64,000 nt of DNA from JAJFVC01 sp039698075 (GTDB lineage: Bacteria; Planctomycetota; Planctomycetia; Pirellulales; Thermoguttaceae): the NCBI GenBank assembly GCA_039698075.1, contig JBDKTJ010000070.1:1-64000 (forward strand). The letters are read 5' to 3'. Made by a program: the position numbers and the translations under genes. Positions 1 to 9,101 of this stretch are shown one piece after another. Position 1 is the stretch's first letter; each line of letters starts with the position of its first letter. Under the pieces are notes generated by a model that had not been told where the DNA came from, did not search any database, and worked only from the letters and a program-made list of their open reading frames with translations.

Positions 1-2
1 GC

Positions 3-917
3 TTGGGCTACACGCGCGACGAGTTGCTGTCGTTGGTCGTGGCCGACATCGAGATGAACGTTGCGGAGAGTGCGTCGCATTGGAACTATGCGTCCTCGAA
101 ATACCCGGTCAGTTTCGAAGGGGTGCATCGCCGCAAGGACGGAACGCAGTTTCCGGTCGAGATTCGTTTGGCCCAATTGGAAACGAACGGCCAACAATTG
201 ATGCTGGCGTTGGCGCACGACATCAGCGACCGCAAGCAGGCCGAGCAGGCGATCCGACAAGAGCAGCGTTTGCTTCGCAGGCTGCTGGATCTGCACGAAC
301 AGGACCGCAAGCTGGTGGCCTATGAAATCCACGATGGTCTGGCGCAGCAGTTGGCCGCGGCAGTGTATCGATTTCAGTCGGTTCCAGCTCTCGAGCAGCA
401 CAATCCGAAGGCAGCCAAGGAAGTCTTCAACGAATCGCTGCAACTGCTCCGCGACGCGATGGCGGAGGCCCGCCGGTTGATCAGCGGATTGCGCCCGCCG
501 GTGTTGGACGAGTCGGGCGTGGTGGCCGCCGTCGAGTGTCTGATCGCCGAACGACGGCCGCAGGAAGGTCCGGAGATCGAGTTCGTCCACGACGACATCG
601 GACGCTTGGCGACGCCTTTGGAGGGCGCGATCTTTCGCATCGTGCAAGAGGCCGTGACCAATGCGCAACGCCACAGTCATAGCCCGCGCGTACGAATCGA
701 CATCACACAGCGCGAAGGACGCATCCACGTCGGCGTGCGCGATTGGGGCGTGGGTTTCAACCCCGACAGCGTGCCAACCGGACATTTTGGGGTGCAGGGG
801 ATTCAAGAGCGAGCCCGGCTGTTGGGCGGTTCCGCCGCGATCGAATCTTCGCCCGGCCAGGGCGTTTCGGTGACCGTTGATTTGCCGGCAATCTCCCAAT
901 CCGACCTCGACGCCTGA
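3..917 (+). CDS. PAS-domain sensor histidine kinase (NarX/DegS type), 5' truncated by the window edge
   Basis: Autokinase of a two-component pair, probably cytoplasmic or membrane-tethered upstream of the window. The visible part starts inside a PAS domain (LGYTRDELLSL; PAC-like end near residue 75, ALAHDISDRKQAE). A HisKA_3 dimerisation box follows, with the phosphorylated His in YEIHDGLAQQL near residue 108. A HATPase_c domain comes next: N box EAVTNAQRHS near residue 215, G1 box DWGVGFNP near 245, and GVQGIQERARLLGG near 265. The first codon here is TTG and lies within the PAS motif, so it is not a real start; the frame continues off the window. No response regulator gene adjoins it on the right. 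HisKA_3 kinases normally partner LuxR-family regulators, which should lie upstream of the window. Confidence 0.9.
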   Translation: MGYTRDELLSLVVADIEMNVAESASHWNYASSKYPVSFEGVHRRKDGTQFPVEIRLAQLETNGQQLMLALAHDISDRKQAEQAIRQEQRLLRRLLDLHEQDRKLVAYEIHDGLAQQLAAAVYRFQSVPALEQHNPKAAKEVFNESLQLLRDAMAEARRLISGLRPPVLDESGVVAAVECLIAERRPQEGPEIEFVHDDIGRLATPLEGAIFRIVQEAVTNAQRHSHSPRVRIDITQREGRIHVGVRDWGVGFNPDSVPTGHFGVQGIQERARLLGGSAAIESSPGQGVSVTVDLPAISQSDLDA

Positions 918-1094
918 CGCCGTCGATTTTGAAACCTCCAAAAATGGTCGACCGCCGCACAACCCAATCTGGCGGAATCCCCCCGCGACGCGACGAGTCG
1001 ATTCCCAGGAGCGGAAACTTGTTTGTCCCTCCAGCCCGTGGTACGATGACTGCTGGTAAAATATCCGCTTTTGTTCTTAAGGAGTCCCCCCTTT

Positions 1095-1532
1095 ATGAAA
1101 TATCGCATGGTCCTGATCCTGGCTGCGGTTGTCCTGATGGGCGTCCTTGCGGGCCCGACGTTCGCGGCCGGCGCGCGGCACGCGCCGCACAAAGCCGTCG
1201 GTGCGGCGACCAAGGTCGAAACGTTCGTGATCGTTCAAGTCGGCGACGAGGTCAAAGTGGTTCCGAAGTCCGGACTGATCGAGTTGCAACGAACCATCAA
1301 CGACACGTTCAAGCAGGATACGAAGACTTACCAAGAGGCGAAAAAAGAGGCTACCAAGAACAAGGAAAAGTTCGATCAGCCCAAACCGGTCAAACCGGTC
1401 GTCAAGAAGCTCAAAGAAGGAATCAAGAACGAACAAGAGGCCAACCAGGAAGCCGCGAAGTTCCAGGACAAGCTCGCCTCGCAAAAGAAAGACCATCCTT
1501 CGACGAAGCCCGTCAAGACGCAGCAGCCCTAG
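1095..1532 (+). CDS. Small exported Lys/Gln-rich protein of unknown function
   Basis: 145 aa. An N-terminal signal peptide is clear: MKYRMVLILAAVVLMG, ending near AGPTFAAG at about residue 25. The mature part is hydrophilic. A short beta-like stretch (VETFVIVQVGDEVKVVPKSG, about 40-60) is followed by a long Lys/Glu/Gln-rich region that is probably helical, ending in KTQQP. The ATG at 1095 is preferred over the upstream in-frame TTG at 1071 because AAGGAG sits about 11 nt before it and the signal peptide starts directly there. No family is recognised. The basic mature region could bind a polyanion in the periplasm, but that is only a guess. Confidence 0.7.
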   Translation: MKYRMVLILAAVVLMGVLAGPTFAAGARHAPHKAVGAATKVETFVIVQVGDEVKVVPKSGLIELQRTINDTFKQDTKTYQEAKKEATKNKEKFDQPKPVKPVVKKLKEGIKNEQEANQEAAKFQDKLASQKKDHPSTKPVKTQQP

Positions 1533-1594
1533 TGCGTGTCGCACGAACGTGCAGCATTGCCGGCGGCGGCGGTTTCAGTTCTCCGTGGTTTTCG

Positions 1595-3010
1595 TTAGGA
1601 CGAGCCGCCCGTCGTTTTCGCGTCGTCTCGTTGAAAGATCGCCACAACAACTCCGGCCAGCAAAATCGCGATGGCCCAAAACGCCTCCCAACTGCCGTTG
1701 CGCACGGCGTAGTTCAGGCTCGCGCACACCAGCGAAGCGCTGGACAGGCAAAACACGGCCGGCGTGATCGGATAGCCGGGCGTGCGGAACGGCCGCTCTT
1801 GGTTTGGCTCGCGCCAACGCAACACATACACCGACGCCCCGACCATCGCCAAAAAGAACCAAAACACCGGCGTCGTGAAGATCACCATCCGTGAAAACCC
1901 GTTTCGACTCAACCCGAACCAAATCGCCAGCGTCAGCGTGATGCCCCCTTGAATCGCCAGCGAGCAAATCGGCGTGCCGCGCCGGGCGTTCCATCGTCCC
2001 AGCCAGGCGTACGTCCGATGCTCGGTCCCCATGGCGTAATAAATCCGCGACCCGGTGAAGATCTGACCGTTGATCGCTCCCAAGGCCGAAACGGCGATCA
2101 ACAGGCTCACGATTCGTCCCGCCCAGCGACCGACGCTCAGTTCCAGCACGTCCGCCGCGGGCGCCTCGCCGTGACGCAAGCCCTCAAAACCCAGGGCGTG
2201 CAAAAACGCCGCGTTGATCAACACGTAAATCGCGGTGACCGTCAGCGTGCCGATCAACAGCGCGCGAAAGATGTTTTTGCGGGGATTCTTCACCTCCGCC
2301 CCGACGTACGCCATTTCGTTCCAGCCGCCAAACGTGAACAAAATGAAAATCATCGCCGTGCCGAGCCCGCCCCATTCGGTTGGGTAGCTCGGACGCGGTT
2401 CCGTCGCGGACGCCGCCGGCCAGGCGCACAAAAGCCCCACGACGATGATTGCCGCCAATCCGAATAGTTTGACGACGGTCAGGATGTTTTGCGTCCATTT
2501 CCCTTCGCGCACGCCGAGCATGTTGATGCCCGTGAAAAACAAAATCGATCCGGAGGCGTAGGCCGCCAGCACGTAAACGGACCGATCGCCCTCGGCGCGC
2601 GGCCAAATCCGGTTGGCGTACTCGGCGAACGCGTAAGCCATCGCGCCGATCGAGCCGGGCCGAACCACCCAAAGCTGACTCCAAGCGAACAAAAACCCGA
2701 CCTTCCGTCCGAAGGCTCGCGTCAGATAGACGTAGTCGCCGCCCTCGCGCGGGTGCATCGCGGCCAGTTCGGTGTAGCAGAGCGCCCCGACCAACGACAG
2801 CGCGCCGCCCAGCGCCCACAACGCCATCAACGTCCAAGCGTTCGGAACGTTTTGCGCGACGTTGGAGCTGGTGCAATAGATGCCCGCCCCCACGATGATC
2901 CCCACGATGATGCACGTCGAATCGAACAGACTCAATTCTCGACGCGGCGCGGCGGAGGAATCGCGAACGGCGGGCTTCCCACCCATGTTTTTTCTTGAGT
3001 AATCGTTCAT
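1595..3010 (-). CDS. APC-superfamily amino acid permease
   Basis: 471 aa, the usual length for the APC/LAT-like transporter family, with about 12 hydrophobic segments. TM1 (TCIIVGIIVGAGIYCTSSNV, about 30-50) carries the G-A-G-I unwound-helix motif typical of substrate-binding TM1. The family loop after TM2 is visible as YTELAAMHPREGGDYVYL near residue 80. TM6 FILFTFGGWNEMAYVGAEV near 230 also fits. It probably exchanges or imports neutral amino acids across the inner membrane; the substrate cannot be read from the sequence. It stands alone, divergent from infA. Confidence 0.88.
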   Translation of the reverse strand: MNDYSRKNMGGKPAVRDSSAAPRRELSLFDSTCIIVGIIVGAGIYCTSSNVAQNVPNAWTLMALWALGGALSLVGALCYTELAAMHPREGGDYVYLTRAFGRKVGFLFAWSQLWVVRPGSIGAMAYAFAEYANRIWPRAEGDRSVYVLAAYASGSILFFTGINMLGVREGKWTQNILTVVKLFGLAAIIVVGLLCAWPAASATEPRPSYPTEWGGLGTAMIFILFTFGGWNEMAYVGAEVKNPRKNIFRALLIGTLTVTAIYVLINAAFLHALGFEGLRHGEAPAADVLELSVGRWAGRIVSLLIAVSALGAINGQIFTGSRIYYAMGTEHRTYAWLGRWNARRGTPICSLAIQGGITLTLAIWFGLSRNGFSRMVIFTTPVFWFFLAMVGASVYVLRWREPNQERPFRTPGYPITPAVFCLSSASLVCASLNYAVRNGSWEAFWAIAILLAGVVVAIFQRDDAKTTGGSS

Positions 3011-3220
3011 CCGTTCGTCGTTTCATTCCGTCGGTTTCGGGATCGGTTCCGCGTAATCTTGCAGGATTTCAAAACACACCACCCACCAGAGGAGTGCCGT
3101 CGGGTGGTGCAAAATTCCCGCGATTCTACAACTCTATATGGACGCCTCTCTGGAAAATGATAGGATAAGAAGATTGTGCAGTGCGGTCGTTGAATCCGAA
3201 TCTCCCCCCATTGAGCGGTT

Positions 3221-3442
3221 ATGACAAAAAAGGAAGAAGCTATCGAGGTTGAAGGCACGGTAACCGAGGCGTTGGCGAACACTCGGTTTCGCGTGCAGTT
3301 GGAAAGCGGTCACACCGTGATCGCCCACGTGGCCGGCAAAATGCGGAAGCATTTTATTCGAATTGTGCCGGGCGATCGGGTCCGCGTAGAGCTGTCGCCC
3401 TACGATTTGACCAAGGGCCGAATCACCTTCCGAGAACGTTAA
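3221..3442 (+). CDS. infA: Translation initiation factor IF-1
   Basis: 73 aa, the normal size, a single S1/OB-fold domain. Recognisable blocks are [33 protein letters not shown] and [19 protein letters not shown], the universal IF-1 signatures. The protein binds the 30S A site during initiation. It is not in a ribosomal-protein operon here but is a single gene between a divergent permease and a pair of exported proteins. The ATG at 3221 is the only reasonable start. Confidence 0.98.
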   Translation: MTKKEEAIEVEGTVTEALANTRFRVQLESGHTVIAHVAGKMRKHFIRIVPGDRVRVELSPYDLTKGRITFRER

Positions 3443-3605
3443 TCCTTGCCAGCAAACACGTTGCGACGTCGTTGGATGGTCTTTTTGCCGGCGTTTCGCT
3501 TTTTCGGCGCGTTTTGGGGCAATATTGAGCCTTTGGCAACGAATAACCCCGTGGGCCGACTGGTTTCTTGGGGACCCTCGAACACACTACTGGGGAGACG
3601 TCATC

Positions 3606-4775
3606 GTGAAGAAGGCTCTTGGTCTGTCGCTGTTGGCCGTTGGAATTCTGCTGGGCGGTTGGGGATTTTGGGCATTCGCCGCCGGGGCGACGGACAAGAA
3701 ACCAAAAACCGTGAGCCTGAAGCCCGTCGCCATCGTCTCGGTGTCGAGCTACGACAAACTGCTGGATAACCTCGCCATGGTCGGACAGGCCACCGGCAGC
3801 AACGCCCTGTCGAGCCAGTTGATCATGGGCTTGAAGGTCATGGCCATCCAACAAGGGCTTGAAGGCGTCAGCCGCGAGCGTCCGTGCGGTGTGGTCATCC
3901 AAGCCGACGGCGATCGGCTGACCGGTTACGCGTTTTTGCCGGTCGGCGACGCCGAAGGTCTGGCCGCGGCGGCCACTTCCCGATTCGGCGAGCCGGAAAA
4001 CCTCGGCGACGGCATCTACAAAGTCAAGGGGGGCATGGCCACGATCTATGCCGCGCCGCGCGACGGCTGGGTATTTTTGGCCTACCGCCGCGACGCCCTC
4101 CAATCGCTGCCTGAAAATCCCATCGATCAGCTCCAGGGTTTGAACTCACAATACGACGGAGCCGTTCGGCTTTACACCGGCAATCTGCTGCCCAAACAAC
4201 GCGAGACCGCCGTCGCCTGGATGAAAGATCATCTGGCGTCGCTGGCGCAACCGATGGCCTATGAGCCAAACTCCGTTTATTCGATTCGCAAACAAGTGAC
4301 CGCCTCGGTGCTCGAGCCCGTGCTGAACGGATTCCACGACGTCGAAACGATCACGGCCGGCTGGGCCCTCGACACCAAGGCCCGCAACGCCTACGTCGAT
4401 CTGAGCGTGACCGTGGTCGAGGACAGCCCGACGGCGAAGTCGTTGGCCGTCGCGCCGGACGATAAGAAACCATCGCAAAAAACATCACTGCCGGCCGAGT
4501 GGTCGGTGTCGGTCGGGTCGGCGGCCCAGTCCGTCGCGGCCAAGGCGCCGACGAAAACCGTTCGGTCCGCCGCCGCCGCGGTCGCCGTGGCCTTGGCGCC
4601 CGAGACCGGCCGCGATCATGTCAAGCTGTCGGCCAAGCCCATCCCGCACGGCGTGGCCTGTCGCTTGGAAGCCGAGCGCAGCGTCGTCGAACTGTTCGGA
4701 CGTCTGCGGACGCCGGCCGCCAAGGACACCGACAACGACAAAACGGTCGACAAAAAAACCGCCGGCGCGAAGTGA
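3606..4775 (+). CDS. Exported protein of unknown function, shorter member of a tandem paralogous pair
   Basis: 389 aa. GTG at 3606 is chosen: GGGGAG lies about 9 nt upstream, and the start gives a good signal anchor (KKALGLSLLAVGILLGGWGF). The ORF can extend to a TTG at 3525 but with no signal sequence logic. The N-terminal 230 residues align with the next gene (same order of SSYDKLLDNLAMVGQ, GYAFLPVGD, GLNSQYDGAVRLY and TAGWALDTKARNAYVDLSV). The long central segment of the neighbour is replaced by an Ala/Lys/Ser-rich linker. The extreme C-terminus again matches (VACRLEAERSVVELFG). No named domain is recognised. It is probably periplasmic, and co-transcribed with the next gene (58-bp gap). 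Confidence 0.75.
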   Translation: MKKALGLSLLAVGILLGGWGFWAFAAGATDKKPKTVSLKPVAIVSVSSYDKLLDNLAMVGQATGSNALSSQLIMGLKVMAIQQGLEGVSRERPCGVVIQADGDRLTGYAFLPVGDAEGLAAAATSRFGEPENLGDGIYKVKGGMATIYAAPRDGWVFLAYRRDALQSLPENPIDQLQGLNSQYDGAVRLYTGNLLPKQRETAVAWMKDHLASLAQPMAYEPNSVYSIRKQVTASVLEPVLNGFHDVETITAGWALDTKARNAYVDLSVTVVEDSPTAKSLAVAPDDKKPSQKTSLPAEWSVSVGSAAQSVAAKAPTKTVRSAAAAVAVALAPETGRDHVKLSAKPIPHGVACRLEAERSVVELFGRLRTPAAKDTDNDKTVDKKTAGAK

Positions 4776-4833
4776 CGCAACGCGAACACCCCGGACTCGG
4801 GCCCTCCCCTTTTTTATCTGAAGGAACCTACGG

Positions 4834-6531
4834 ATGAGAAGACTTTTGTGCTCCTTGGCGTTGGTCGTTTGGTCGTTGACCGCGTCGGGCGTTTGCTCGG
4901 CGGCGGACACGGAGCCGAAAACGCTGGCGGTCGTGTCGTTCGGCGGTTATCAAAAGCTGATCAACGACGTTGCGACCGTCGGGCGGCTGGTCGGCAGTCC
5001 GAATCTCGGCAAGCAACTGGAAATGATGGCCCTGATGCTGCCGCAAGGCGAAGGCTCTCAGGGACCTTTGGCCATGGATCCGAAGCGGCCTTGGGGCCTG
5101 GTGGTTCTGGCCGGCGATCCGATTCCCACCGCGTATGCCTTTCTGCCCGTCGCCGATCTGAAACCGTTGATCCGGTTGTTCGAGGCGCAGTCGGGCCGTG
5201 AAATCAAGAAGGAAAAAGGCGTCTATCAAATTCCGACCGAGGGGCGACTCTTGTATGCGGCGCAGAAGGGCGATTGGGCCTACATCGCCGATTCGGAAAA
5301 ACAGCTGGACCACGTGGTCGCCGATCCGGCGCCGTTGCTGGGCGATCTGCCTTCACGCTACAATCTGGCCGCCCGCGTCTTCTTCCCCAACCTGCCCAAG
5401 GAATATCGCGATCAAATTCTGGCGATCCTTCGCGCGGGCACGGAAAGCAGTTTGCAACAGAAACCCGGCGCGAACGACGAGGAATACGCGCTCCGGTTGG
5501 GCATGGCCCGGCGGTCCGCCGAGCAACTGACCATGTTCGTCAGCGACATGGACGACCTGGTGCTGGGTTGGAACGTCGACCCCAAGACGAAGACCACGTA
5601 TCTCGATCTTCACCTGGCGGCGCGCCCCGGCACGAAACTGGCCGAACAATTCTCCGAGATCAAGCTGGGCAAGACCCAACTGGCCGGGCTGGCGCCGTCG
5701 GACGCCACCGTTTCGTTCAACTCGGTCGGCGCGATGAGCGACGCCCAGGCCGCGCAGGCTAAGAATTCGTTGGCCGATTTGCGAAAATCGGTCGTCCTGG
5801 AACTCGGCAAACAGGGATTGGCCCCGAACGAGGTCAAGTTGGTTTCGCAATTGTTCGGCGACGTGCTCACGGTTCTGGAAAAGACCGTGGATACGAAAAA
5901 GACCGACACGGCCGTAGCCGTCACGCTGGAGCCGGGCACGTCCTCGATGCTGGCCGCCGCCGTGATCGCCGACGGCTCACAACTCGAGAAGAGCTTAAAA
6001 CAGTTTGTCGCAGAAGCGAAGAAGACCAGTCCGTCCGAAGCGCTCAAGCTGAGCCATGAAACGTATCAAAACTTCCAACTGCACTTGATTTCGCTGCCGG
6101 CGCCGCACCAAGAATTGGCCACATTGGTTGGCGACAATCTCGAAGTGGTCGTCGGAATCGCCGACGATCGGGCCATGATGGCCGCCGGCCACAACGCCGT
6201 CCAACAGCTCAAGAAGGCGATCGACCGATGCAAGGCCGCGTCGGAGACCAAGGAAGTGCCGCCGATGCGTTTGACCGTCAGCGTTCTGTCGGTGGCCAAA
6301 CTCCTCAGCGAGATCGGCGAGACTCCGGAGACGAAGGCGTACGCCGGAATGATCGCCACATTCCTGGCCTCGGCCGGTCCGCAAGATCATCTCACGCTTA
6401 CCACGCTGCCGGCGTCCAACAGCGTTCATGTGCGTCTGGAGGCGGAACAAGGCCTGTTGAAGGCCCTCGGTTCGACCTTCCAGATGCTGAATTCTCCGCC
6501 CAGCGGCGCGGGCCACGACGCAAAGCACTAA
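4834..6531 (+). CDS. Exported protein of unknown function, longer paralogue of the preceding gene
   Basis: 565 aa. Signal peptide RRLLCSLALVVWSLTASGVCSA (1-23); AAGGA about 8 nt before the ATG. The mature protein has alternating alpha/beta-looking segments. It contains repeated pairs of blocks related to the preceding protein: KTLAVVSFGGYQKLINDVATVG, AYAFLPVADLKPL, and GWNVDPKTKTTYLDLHLAA. The last of these resembles a self-contained module closed by a YLDL strand. The second half (about 300-560) repeats the same style (VVVGIADDRAMMAAGHNAV, HLTLTTLPASNSVHVRLEAE). No transmembrane segment follows the signal. Secreted planctomycete family, function unknown; gene order with its paralogue suggests joint function. 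Confidence 0.78.
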   Translation: MRRLLCSLALVVWSLTASGVCSAADTEPKTLAVVSFGGYQKLINDVATVGRLVGSPNLGKQLEMMALMLPQGEGSQGPLAMDPKRPWGLVVLAGDPIPTAYAFLPVADLKPLIRLFEAQSGREIKKEKGVYQIPTEGRLLYAAQKGDWAYIADSEKQLDHVVADPAPLLGDLPSRYNLAARVFFPNLPKEYRDQILAILRAGTESSLQQKPGANDEEYALRLGMARRSAEQLTMFVSDMDDLVLGWNVDPKTKTTYLDLHLAARPGTKLAEQFSEIKLGKTQLAGLAPSDATVSFNSVGAMSDAQAAQAKNSLADLRKSVVLELGKQGLAPNEVKLVSQLFGDVLTVLEKTVDTKKTDTAVAVTLEPGTSSMLAAAVIADGSQLEKSLKQFVAEAKKTSPSEALKLSHETYQNFQLHLISLPAPHQELATLVGDNLEVVVGIADDRAMMAAGHNAVQQLKKAIDRCKAASETKEVPPMRLTVSVLSVAKLLSEIGETPETKAYAGMIATFLASAGPQDHLTLTTLPASNSVHVRLEAEQGLLKALGSTFQMLNSPPSGAGHDAKH

Positions 6532-6566
6532 CGCACCCGCGGTTTTTCAAAACGACGCGAAGACCT

Positions 6567-7826
6567 ATGTCGATATCCACGATTTGCAAGGAAATCGCCG
6601 GCGTGCCTGTCGTCGAATTAGCTCGACGATTCGGCACGCCAACGTTCGTTTACGACGCGGCGATGATTCGTCGCCGCATCGCCGACCTGTCCCAATTCGA
6701 TACGGTTCGTTACGCCCAAAAAGCGTGCTCGAATCTGGCGGTGTTGGATCTGGTGCGCCGCCGGGGCGCGTTGGTCGACGCCGTCAGCGCCGGAGAAATC
6801 CGCCGCGCCCTGGCCGCCGGATTCTCGCCCGGGGGCGACCCGCCGCCGATCGTCTACACGGCCGACATTTTCGACCGCGAATCGCTCGACCTGTGCGTCG
6901 AACGCGGCATCGCCGTCAACTGCGGTTCGCCGGACATGATCGACCAGTTGGGCCAACGCAAGCCCGGCCAAGGAATCACGCTGCGGATCAATCCCGGCTT
7001 CGGACACGGCCATAGCCAAAAGACCAACACGGGCGGCAAGCAGGCCAAGCACGGCATCTGGCACGCCCAGTTGTCCGACTGCCTCCGACAGGCGAAGCAA
7101 TACGCGCTTGACGTGGTCGGGCTGCACATGCACATCGGGTCCGGCACCGACTTGGAGCACCTGTCGCAAGTGTGCGGCGCGATGGAACAGGCGGCCGTCG
7201 CGGTCGGGCCGTCGGTCCGTTCGGTCAGCGCCGGCGGCGGATTGCCGACCGTGTATCGTTCGACCGACTCCTACGTCGATTTGGCGGCGTATTTCGCTCT
7301 GTGGGACGCGACGCGCAAACGACTCGAACAACGTTTTGGGCATCCCGTCCGATTGGAAATTGAGCCAGGCCGTTACCTGGTGGCCGAAAGCGGATTCCTT
7401 GTGGCGGAGATCCGCGCCGTCAAGCGACAGGATGACAATACCTTTTATCTGCTCGACGCCGGCTTCAACAATCTCGCCCGGCCGATTCTCTACGGTTCCT
7501 ATCATCCGATGTCGGTCGCGCCGGCCGACGGCGACGACGCCCGGCCCGAGCAAGACGTGATCGTCGGCGGCCCGCTGTGCGAGTCGGGCGACATTTTCAC
7601 GCAGGAAGAGGGCGGATTCGTCGTCACGCGACGGTTGCCCAAGGCCGCGGTCGGCGACTTGCTGGTGATCGGATGCACCGGCGCGTATGGATTTATGATG
7701 GGCTCGAACTACAACAGCAAACCGTTGGCGGCCGAAGTGCTGATCGACGGCGGTCAAGCCCGATTGGTCCGTCGCCGCCAAACGTTCGACGACCTGATCC
7801 GCGGCGAAGAGATTCCCCGTCCGTAA
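6567..7826 (+). CDS. lysA: Diaminopimelate decarboxylase
   Basis: PLP-dependent decarboxylation of meso-diaminopimelate to lysine, the last step of lysine synthesis. 419 aa, matching the E. coli-type LysA length. The Schiff-base lysine is K52 in YAQKACSNL. Other family blocks are TLRINPGFGHGHSQKTNTGG near 145, GLHMHIGSG near 185, SAGGGLPTVY near 220, IEPGRYLVAESG near 265, CESGDIFTQEEGG near 340 (active-site Cys from the partner subunit) and GAYGFMMGSNYNS near 375. The ATG at 6567 lies 36 nt after the preceding stop. The reading frame is open further upstream, but that part is antisense-like overlap with the previous gene and is not used. Confidence 0.97.
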   Translation: MSISTICKEIAGVPVVELARRFGTPTFVYDAAMIRRRIADLSQFDTVRYAQKACSNLAVLDLVRRRGALVDAVSAGEIRRALAAGFSPGGDPPPIVYTADIFDRESLDLCVERGIAVNCGSPDMIDQLGQRKPGQGITLRINPGFGHGHSQKTNTGGKQAKHGIWHAQLSDCLRQAKQYALDVVGLHMHIGSGTDLEHLSQVCGAMEQAAVAVGPSVRSVSAGGGLPTVYRSTDSYVDLAAYFALWDATRKRLEQRFGHPVRLEIEPGRYLVAESGFLVAEIRAVKRQDDNTFYLLDAGFNNLARPILYGSYHPMSVAPADGDDARPEQDVIVGGPLCESGDIFTQEEGGFVVTRRLPKAAVGDLLVIGCTGAYGFMMGSNYNSKPLAAEVLIDGGQARLVRRRQTFDDLIRGEEIPRP

Positions 7827-7892
7827 AAACGTCGAACGATTTTCTTGTCGGAGGTTTTGGCCGCGCCCGGCTTCCGAGGGAGTAAGTCCGTC

Positions 7893-9092
7893 GTGTCGTC
7901 CGAAAAAATCGAATCCGCCGCCGTGATGAACGACGCCGAACTGGCCGAGGCGAAACATTACGGCCGGCTCGATCTGGCCTGTTCGCTGGCCGACAAGGCC
8001 GTCGATCTGACGTATCTGGGCGCGATGGCTTGGTTTTTCGCCGGACCCTTGGACGTCTGGCTGCAGCGGTTTTCTCGCCTGTCCGATTGCTGGACGCTGC
8101 GGTTGGCGGCGTTTTTCCTGATTCTTTTGGCGGTTCATCTGGCCGTATCGTTTCCGCTGTCGTTCTATTCCGGCCACGTGTTGGAGCATCGGTTTCGGCT
8201 GAGCACCCAAAGTTTCGGCCGATGGTTTTGGCGTTACGTCAAACGGAATCTGCTGGCGGCGGCGCTGTCCTTGGTCCTGATCGTCGGGCTGTATTGGCTC
8301 ATCTGGACGACCGGATCGACGTGGTGGCTCGTTGCGACTCTGGCGTTTTTCCTGGTCAGCGTCGTGCTGGGCCAACTCGCGCCCGTGCTGATCGTGCCGT
8401 TGTTCTATCGCGTTGAACCGCTGGATCGACCGGAACTTTCCGAACGGCTGGCTCGGCTGGCCGAGGGCACGGGCCTGTCGATCGAGGGCGTGTATCGTCT
8501 CGATCTGAGCGCCGAAACGGTCAAGGCGAACGCGATGCTGGCGGGCCTGGGCCGCACGCGCCGCGTGCTGTTGGGCGATACGCTGCTGGACGGCTTTACG
8601 CCCGACGAGGTCGAAGTGATCTTCGCCCATGAAATCGGCCACCACGTGTTTCGCCACATGCGTTGGATGATCTTGTCCGGACTGGCGTTCAGCGCCGCAG
8701 GGTTTTGGCTGTGCGATCGGCTGCTGGCCGCATGGACCGTCCACGGCGGCGCGACGCTCGACTACGCCCGATTGCCGATCGACGCGCTGCCGATGCTGTT
8801 GCTGATTTTGACGGTTTTCGGCCTAGCGATGCAGCCGCTGCAAAACGCAGTCAGCCGCCGTTTCGAGCGACAGGCCGATCGTTACGCATTGCAACGCACC
8901 GGGCGAAAAGACGCCTATCGCTCGGCGTTCTGCAAGCTGGCCCGGCTCAACAAGGACGACCCCAATCCGCCACGGCTCGAAGTCTTTTTGTTCCACAGCC
9001 ATCCGCCGGTCGCCGAACGGTTGGCCATGGCGGAAACGTGGGGAGAGGAGACAGGAAAGAGGGAAGAGGAACGGGCCGAAAAAATCGGTTAG
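7893..9092 (+). CDS. M48-family membrane zinc metalloprotease (CAAX prenyl protease/Ste24-like)
   Basis: 399 aa. GTG at 7893 is favoured: GAGGGAG lies about 10 nt upstream. There are several hydrophobic segments (about 40-55, 70-92, 122-140, 145-172, 255-275, 295-315). The catalytic zinc motif HEIGH is at about 246-250, and the third ligand region SRRFERQADRYAL is near 328, as in Ste24. The cytoplasmic/periplasmic cavity architecture is therefore that of M48A proteases, which clip membrane or prenylated proteins; the natural substrate in bacteria is unclear. It follows lysA by 66 nt and could be co-transcribed. Confidence 0.9.
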   Translation: MSSEKIESAAVMNDAELAEAKHYGRLDLACSLADKAVDLTYLGAMAWFFAGPLDVWLQRFSRLSDCWTLRLAAFFLILLAVHLAVSFPLSFYSGHVLEHRFRLSTQSFGRWFWRYVKRNLLAAALSLVLIVGLYWLIWTTGSTWWLVATLAFFLVSVVLGQLAPVLIVPLFYRVEPLDRPELSERLARLAEGTGLSIEGVYRLDLSAETVKANAMLAGLGRTRRVLLGDTLLDGFTPDEVEVIFAHEIGHHVFRHMRWMILSGLAFSAAGFWLCDRLLAAWTVHGGATLDYARLPIDALPMLLLILTVFGLAMQPLQNAVSRRFERQADRYALQRTGRKDAYRSAFCKLARLNKDDPNPPRLEVFLFHSHPPVAERLAMAETWGEETGKREEERAEKIG

Positions 9093-9101
9093 CCGCCATT
9101 C

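Noticed and set aside
6618..8744. 708-aa open frame on the minus strand opposite lysA and the M48 protease
   Set aside because: Composition is rich in Arg, Gln and His as expected for antisense of GC-rich genes; both plus-strand genes are clear homologues.
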